Shown here one piece after another: positions 59,715-64,000 of a stretch of DNA of 64,000 nucleotides (positions are counted from its first letter, which is position 1; every line of letters begins with the position of its first letter). The DNA is taken from positions 62,001 to 126,000 of the forward strand of contig NZ_JAOQJP010000006.1 of NCBI RefSeq assembly GCF_025567305.1. The letters run 5' to 3'. The notes under the pieces were generated by a model that was given only the letters and a program-made list of their open reading frames with translations, was not told where the DNA came from and searched no databases. A program made the position numbers and the translations under genes. The stretch comes from Lentihominibacter butyricus. Lineage in GTDB: Bacteria > Bacillota > Clostridia > Peptostreptococcales > Anaerovoracaceae.

Positions 59715-60941
59715 ATGGGCAGAGAGCGTGAAAAAATAGTAGTTACAGGCATGGGGGCGGTGACGCCTGTCGGATGCGGAGTCGAGAACTACTGGAACAA
59801 TCTGATAAATGGAGAATGTGGTATCGACAGGATAATGCGCTTCGATGCGGAAAGCCTGGCGGTGAAGATCGCGGGCGAGGTAAAGGATTTTGATATCGAG
59901 GCGTACATGCCAAAGAAGATGATCCACGAGACCGATGCGTTCACGCAGTATGCATTCGCTGCTGCAAAGGAGGCACTCGGCGAGGAGCTTCCGGCTGATC
60001 CGGAGCGAACGGGCATCGTGATGGGTACTGCGATGGCAGGAGTTGCAACGACTGCGGCGACTCAGGAGATCCTGACGAATGCCGTCCACAAAAATGTAGG
60101 TCCGCGCTTTGTGCCAAGGATCCTCGGTAACATAGCGGCTGCGCAGATCGCGATATCGTACGGCATATACGGACCGAGCTCGACCTTGTCGACCGCCTGC
60201 GCATCGGGATGCGATGCAGTCTCTATGGCGGCGATGATACTGCTCGCAGATGAAGCGGATGCAGTGCTGGCTGTAGGCTCGGAAAGCGTCCTCTGCCCGC
60301 TCGTGATATATTCGCTCGCCAATGCCCACACGCTTTCCAGGATGAACGATGATCCTCTCCATGCATGCAGGCCGTTCGATGCCGCCAGAAATGGTTTCGT
60401 CATAGGAGAAGGCGGCGGTGCGCTCGTGCTGGAGCGCGAGTCTCATGCAAAGGCGCGGGGTGCGGAGATCTATGCGGAGCTCGCAGGCTGGGCGAACAAC
60501 AACGATGCGTACCATGTCATGCAGCCGGATCCTGATGGAAAGATGGCAGCCAGGTGCATGCAGATGGCTATGGACTGTGCGGGTGTGGCTGCGCAGCAGA
60601 TCGATCATATAAATGCGCACGGTACCGGCACGAAACAGGGTGACAGCGCAGAACTCGCAGCGATCTCGCAGGTTTTCGGCGATGCTCGGCCTGCGATAAC
60701 CTCGACAAAAGGCGCGACCGGTCACCTCATGGGCGGCGGCGGGCTGACCGAGTCGATCGCCTGCATCCAGACGATCAGAACAGGTATCATACCGCCTACC
60801 CTCAACCTTGACGACCCAGAAGGCGACTTTGACTACGTCGCAGGCCAGATGCGCAGACAGCACGTGGAAACAGCGATGACAAATGCATTCGGTTTCGGCG
60901 GACAGAACGCAAGCCTGATATTCAGGAAATATGAGGGATAG
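59715..60941 (+). CDS. Beta-ketoacyl-ACP synthase II-like enzyme (FabF family)
   Basis: The ATG at 59715 follows CGGAGGAAGC; 408 residues. The condensing-enzyme triad is complete: nucleophile Cys162 in STACASGCDAVSMA, then NAHGTGTKQGD and STKGATGHLMGGGGL supplying the two His. The C-terminus NAFGFGGQNASLIF is typical of FabF. It elongates acyl-ACP with malonyl-ACP. Other fab genes are not nearby; the LysR gene upstream and an unrelated gene three bases downstream make a specialised role possible. Confidence 0.9.
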   Translation: MGREREKIVVTGMGAVTPVGCGVENYWNNLINGECGIDRIMRFDAESLAVKIAGEVKDFDIEAYMPKKMIHETDAFTQYAFAAAKEALGEELPADPERTGIVMGTAMAGVATTAATQEILTNAVHKNVGPRFVPRILGNIAAAQIAISYGIYGPSSTLSTACASGCDAVSMAAMILLADEADAVLAVGSESVLCPLVIYSLANAHTLSRMNDDPLHACRPFDAARNGFVIGEGGGALVLERESHAKARGAEIYAELAGWANNNDAYHVMQPDPDGKMAARCMQMAMDCAGVAAQQIDHINAHGTGTKQGDSAELAAISQVFGDARPAITSTKGATGHLMGGGGLTESIACIQTIRTGIIPPTLNLDDPEGDFDYVAGQMRRQHVETAMTNAFGFGGQNASLIFRKYEG

Positions 60942-60943
60942 AT

Positions 60944-62260
60944 ATGGGGCTGCTTGATATATTTAAACGTAAAAGCGAAGCAGATGAAAATACTGCCGTG
61001 AAGAAAACAGAAATGCCGGATCAGAAAAGGATCGCCAGGTGGAATCTGTTCATTGAAGATGTATGCAACAGAGAGCTGGTTGAACTGTCAGATCTTCAGA
61101 AAAAAGCAGTCTTGTGCTTTTGGTATGATGCGGAAGTCAATAGCGGAGGGCACTGCGGATATTTTGACTGTTATCCGGATACCGAGCCACAAGAGCTTGC
61201 GGATGCGATAAGGACAGTCGCAACGGAAGAGATGGCGCAGAATTATTTGTATGCTGTGAGCTGCGACGAAGAAGAGAGCGATTGCTGGGAGACAATGGAC
61301 GATAATTTTTACGAATATGCCCCGTCATTGTGCGAGTATATAGAAGATTTTGTGGAAGAGCACAGAGGAAAGATGGTTGCCAGACAGCCCAATACTGTCC
61401 AGGCGACCTGGGGATGGTGTTATGACTGGTCCGATAACCATGAGAAAAACGCTGGAGCGCCTGAAATGAATGTATACAGCCACATCGCGATTTATTTCAG
61501 ATGGATGACGGAGCATGATCTGCTAAGTGAAGAAGTAAAAAAACGATATCCTGATTTAAAGAAAAATATCGAAGACGGCAAAATCGATGTCAGGGAGTTC
61601 CTGAAAAAAACAGCTGATTTCAGAGGAATGATCTGCGTGAAGCATTTTAATAAACGCGGGCAGACCTTTTCAGAGCGTTTTTATGATTTTCAAAGTGATG
61701 GAGGCTACCCATCATATGTAAATAAGTATGCAATGGAATATTTCAAGCAGGATGAACGGCCAGGCTGTGCAGGATTTCAGGAAGAGGCATATCTTTTCGT
61801 TCCATATGATGAAAATTATTATACGCAAATGTCAAAATACATAAATGAAGCCTGGGATCGAATAATGAAAAAGCCCGGAAAAGATTCTTTTAAAGCAGAA
61901 GAATACAGGAAAGCAGCTATAGAAGTACTGAAAAATATCCTTACCGCGATGCATGAAAAACGATACGGCGATATCAGCAAATACGTAGATGAGTTCAGAT
62001 ATGACAATAACGAAGCTGTTTTTGAGTTTGTAGAAGAGAGAGCTTATGATGCTGTAGATGAATATGGGGCACCATGCGATTTCGACCCACCGTATGAATA
62101 TTCTCAACTGAACATTTACATGTCGGATGATGGCAGCGGCTTTAAGCTCGACTACGATTTAACGACGGATTCCGAGCTTATGGATCTGTCACTTCAACTG
62201 GAATTCCTATATGTAGACAAAGGTCTGAAAAGCATATTCATAACAGTGGATCCACAGTAG
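60944..62260 (+). CDS. Multidomain protein resembling polymorphic-toxin immunity proteins
   Basis: The protein is 438 residues, acidic, with no signal peptide or membrane helix. Its start is 3 bp from the fabF stop. Three regions can be separated by eye. Residues about 35-120 contain CFWYDAEVNSGGHCGYFDCY, like the DUF4375/DMP19-type pattern of a WY..E...GG core. Residues about 165-300 begin MNVYSHIAIYFRWMTEHDLL, like a DUF7832-type domain. The C-terminal 120 residues start YRKAAIEVLKNILTAMHEKR and end in beta strands. These folds occur in immunity proteins of contact-dependent toxins. No toxin gene is seen, but a sequence gap begins 12 bases further on. Domain calls are from memory and tentative. 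Confidence 0.5.
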   Translation: MGLLDIFKRKSEADENTAVKKTEMPDQKRIARWNLFIEDVCNRELVELSDLQKKAVLCFWYDAEVNSGGHCGYFDCYPDTEPQELADAIRTVATEEMAQNYLYAVSCDEEESDCWETMDDNFYEYAPSLCEYIEDFVEEHRGKMVARQPNTVQATWGWCYDWSDNHEKNAGAPEMNVYSHIAIYFRWMTEHDLLSEEVKKRYPDLKKNIEDGKIDVREFLKKTADFRGMICVKHFNKRGQTFSERFYDFQSDGGYPSYVNKYAMEYFKQDERPGCAGFQEEAYLFVPYDENYYTQMSKYINEAWDRIMKKPGKDSFKAEEYRKAAIEVLKNILTAMHEKRYGDISKYVDEFRYDNNEAVFEFVEERAYDAVDEYGAPCDFDPPYEYSQLNIYMSDDGSGFKLDYDLTTDSELMDLSLQLEFLYVDKGLKSIFITVDPQ

Positions 62261-62271
62261 TTCAGGCGCGG

Positions 62272-62482
62272 NNNNNNNNNNNNNNNNNNNNNNNNNNNNN
62301 NNNNNNNNNNNNNNNNNNNNNNNNNNNNNNNNNNNNNNNNNNNNNNNNNNNNNNNNNNNNNNNNNNNNNNNNNNNNNNNNNNNNNNNNNNNNNNNNNNNN
62401 NNNNNNNNNNNNNNNNNNNNNNNNNNNNNNNNNNNNNNNNNNNNNNNNNNNNNNNNNNNNNNNNNNNNNNNNNNNNNNNNNN
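62272..62482. other. Assembly gap (run of N)
   Basis: 211 undetermined bases. The true length is unknown; whatever joins the immunity-like gene to the following remnant is missing here. Confidence 1.
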
Positions 62483-62566
62483 CTGTTAGGGGCCTTGCTC
62501 TTTATACCTGAAATATAAGATACGCAAATTTTTACTAAAAGCGACCCCAATAATATCATAGCATGA

Positions 62567-62686
62567 CATCACATCGCTGCACAGACCGGCGATGACAGCA
62601 ATATGTTACCGTGGCTCCTTATCCTGCTTGCCAGCGGCGGAGCAGCAGCAGTACTTGTGAGCAGAAAGAGAAGATACGGCAGATAA
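62567..62686 (+). pseudogene. C-terminal remnant of a sortase-anchored surface protein
   Basis: In frame from 62582 the sequence reads QTGDDSNMLPWLLILLASGG, then AAAVLVSRKRRYGR and a stop: the tail of an LPxTG-type sorting signal with hydrophobic helix and basic end. The codons before QTGD read GCTGCACAG; inserting a single C would restore CTG CCA CAG (LPQTG). Upstream frames close within a few codons (TGA at 62564), so only this stub is left. The N run just before may hide the rest, or the gene may be decayed. Confidence 0.6.
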
Positions 62687-62768
62687 TCGATCTAGGCTAT
62701 TCCTGATCGGAAATCGCGGTTTTTAAGCTAAAATCACAGCTTTGATCGCAGCTTTAAAGTAAAAACCT

Positions 62769-62830
62769 TTGACAACGCTGTCGCAGGCGTGTAAAATGAA
62801 TCTGTGTCGTGTGCACGGCACAGATTTTTT
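62769..62830 (+). promoter_or_regulatory. Promoter and overlapping hairpin ahead of rplM
   Basis: TTGACA (62769-62774) and TAAAAT (62792-62797) are 17 bases apart. Directly behind, AATCTGTG (62799-62806) pairs with CACAGATT (62819-62826), extended by TCGTG/CACGG, and followed by six T. The hairpin begins about where transcription would start. It may therefore be a terminator for upstream transcription rather than a leader attenuator. Confidence 0.55.
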
Positions 62831-63067
62831 CGTGTGAGCAGGATGGTGATCGTCCGGGCCAGCACGGCTAAAAGAATTATAAGTTTTAGTTCGCCGAAAA
62901 CGTTTGTCGCGTTCAGGCGCGGGCAGATCTTGCATGATCGATACGGCATGCATCATGAGGGACTCGACCCCCGGAGGGCGCGCGCTTTGCACATTTACAC
63001 GACAAATCAAGTAGGCAGGGCCGAAAAAGTTTGCATCGCAAACCCAGTAGGTAGAAAGGAAGAAAAG
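62831..63067 (+). other. rplM leader region
   Basis: About 240 bp before rplM without a gene. It contains CCCCCGGAGGGCGCGCGC and a GTTTGC/GCAAAC hairpin near 63028, then AGAAAGGAAGAAAAG as ribosome binding site. L13-type autoregulatory leaders are known before rplM-rpsI in Firmicutes; this one is not clearly of that type. Confidence 0.4.
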
Positions 63068-63496
63068 ATGAGTTCATTTATCGCAAAGCCTGCAGAAGTA
63101 GAACGTAAATGGTACGTTGTAGATGCTGAAGGCAAGAACCTGGGAAGAATGGCATCACAGATCGCAGCAATTCTCAGAGGAAAGAACAAACCGACTTACA
63201 CACCTCACGTAGACTGCGGAGATTACGTTATCGTTATCAACGCTGAAAAGGTAGAGGTAACTGGCAAGAAGAGAAAAGAAAAGATCTATAAGAGACATAC
63301 CGGATATCCTGGCGGTCTCAGAGAGCTGACTTTTGAAAAGATGATGGAAAAGCATCCTACAGAAGTCGTAAGACATGCTGTAAAGGGCATGATGCCTAAC
63401 GGCAAGCTCGGCAGACAGATGTACAAGAAGTTAAAGGTATATGCAGGTCCTGAGCATGATCACGCAGCTCAGAAGCCGGAAGTTCTGGATATTTAA
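63068..63496 (+). CDS. rplM: 50S ribosomal protein L13
   Basis: The 142-residue protein begins MSSFIAKPAEVERKWYVVDA. The L13 landmarks are GKNLGRMASQIAAILRGKNK, THVDCGDYVIV-like TPHVDCGDYVIVINAEKV, and YKRHTGYPGGLRE. An early-assembly protein of the 50S subunit. It forms an operon with rpsI 19 bp downstream. Confidence 0.97.
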   Translation: MSSFIAKPAEVERKWYVVDAEGKNLGRMASQIAAILRGKNKPTYTPHVDCGDYVIVINAEKVEVTGKKRKEKIYKRHTGYPGGLRELTFEKMMEKHPTEVVRHAVKGMMPNGKLGRQMYKKLKVYAGPEHDHAAQKPEVLDI

Positions 63497-63515
63497 GGAA
63501 GGGAGGAATTAAACG

Positions 63516-63911
63516 ATGGCAAAAACACAGTATTACGGAACAGGAAGAAGAAAATCTTCAGTTGCTAGAGTTAGATTAGTCCCTGGTAACGGAAATATCA
63601 CAGTTAACAAGAAGCCTCTCGATGATTATCTCGCTATGGAGATCGTTAAGAGAGAAGTAAAGAGACCTTTTGAGATCGCAGGCTGCGAAGGCAAGTTCGA
63701 TGTTATCGCAACAGTTCACGGCGGCGGATACACTGGTCAGGCAGGAGCTTTAAGACACGGTATTTCAAGAGCCCTCTGCGAAGCAGACAGAGAAGCATAC
63801 AGACCGGCCCTCAAGGCAGCAGGCTTCCTGACAAGAGACTCAAGAATGAAGGAAAGAAAGAAATACGGTCTCAAAAAAGCAAGAAGAGCGAGCCAGTTCT
63901 CGAAGCGTTAA
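63516..63911 (+). CDS. rpsI: 30S ribosomal protein S9
   Basis: The 131-residue protein has the signature YYGTGRRKSSVARVRLVPGN and the C-terminal RKKYGLKKARRASQFSKR, whose last Arg reaches the P-site tRNA. GGYTGQAGALRHGISRAL lies in the middle. GGAAGGGAGGAATTAAACG precedes the ATG. Confidence 0.97.
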   Translation: MAKTQYYGTGRRKSSVARVRLVPGNGNITVNKKPLDDYLAMEIVKREVKRPFEIAGCEGKFDVIATVHGGGYTGQAGALRHGISRALCEADREAYRPALKAAGFLTRDSRMKERKKYGLKKARRASQFSKR

Positions 63912-63974
63912 TTGGGACGCGAGACCTATCCCAGCGAGGCGCGAGCCTCAAAACTCACATTCGTGTGGAAGACC

Positions 63975-64000
63975 CCCGAATTCCAACCCTTGGAATCGGG
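63975..64000 (+). terminator. Probable terminator stem at window end
   Basis: CCCGAATTCCAA pairs with TTGGAATCGGG (one bulge) on CCC. The window stops at the end of the 3' arm, so a T tract cannot be seen. It is correctly placed for the rplM-rpsI operon. Confidence 0.55.

Noticed and set aside
1..64000. tRNA or rRNA genes
   Set aside because: No cloverleaf-like sequence with CCA end or rRNA-like stretch was noticed on either strand; a tRNAscan or Infernal run would be needed to exclude them fully.

Overview
The window looks like the replication-origin region of a low-to-moderate G+C Gram-positive anaerobe. The class is probably Clostridia, possibly near the Anaerovoracaceae/Eubacteriales, but the sequence alone does not fix the genus. 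Reasons are the gene order rsmG-mnmG-mnmE-jag-yidC-yidD-rnpA-rpmH // dnaA-dnaN-recF-gyrB-gyrA, the presence of both noc and parAB with a perfect parS, a DnaD-type primosome protein, strong GGAGG ribosome binding sites, and sigma-A promoters.

Layout. 0-0.8 kb: a truncated SulP transporter. 1-11.1 kb, minus strand: SprT-like protease, parB, parA, noc, rsmG, mnmG, mnmE, jag, yidC, yidD, rnpA, rpmH. 11.1-13.0 kb: oriC, with DnaA boxes on both sides of dnaA and a DnaA-trio unwinding element just before dnaN. 11.5-20.9 kb, plus strand: dnaA, dnaN, recF, gyrB, gyrA, trpS. The strand switch at oriC puts transcription in the same direction as both replication forks. 21-27.2 kb: an accessory block with an AraC regulator carrying a shortened GH39-like tail, an APC permease, a TetR regulator and an FMN/4Fe-4S/FAD ene-reductase. 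27.4-32.5 kb: envelope and lipid genes (lipoprotein, PlsC, PAP2 phosphatase, a shikimate-kinase-like protein without a P-loop, a nucleotidyltransferase, a secreted protein, a glucosaminidase). 32.7-42.4 kb: the rpsF-ssb-rpsR ... yybS-gdpP-rplI-dnaB-dnaD replication/ribosome block, interrupted by a membrane-microdomain trio (SHOCT-like membrane protein, NfeD, SPFH). 42.3-45.5 kb: a very large coiled-coil/LysM/G5/M23 envelope protein and a small helix-turn-helix protein.

45.8-47.6 kb: a minus-strand operon of a radical SAM protein and a YhhQ-type queuosine-precursor transporter, preceded by a promoter and a terminator/antiterminator leader that I cannot assign to a known riboswitch class. 47.8-53.0 kb: prfA, a 168-bp tandem repeat, tsaC, rpiB, upp, tyrS. 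53.0-56.1 kb: a non-coding region with four units phased at 73-74 bp upstream of a consensus promoter, a 340-nt leader, then an acyl-CoA ligase and a hotdog thioesterase. 56.5-62.3 kb: ftsH, a LysR regulator divergent from a stand-alone fabF, and an immunity-like multidomain protein. 62.27-62.48 kb is a run of N (assembly gap), followed by the C-terminal remnant of a sortase-anchored protein. The window ends with rplM-rpsI.

The most unusual items are the switch-like leader of the queuosine-linked operon, a DnaD protein fused to the N-terminal part of a helicase loader with no AAA+ domain following, the phased array upstream of the CoA-ligase promoter, and several architectural oddities (GdpP without membrane helices, coiled-coil M23 protein, truncated AraC-GH39, degenerate shikimate kinase).
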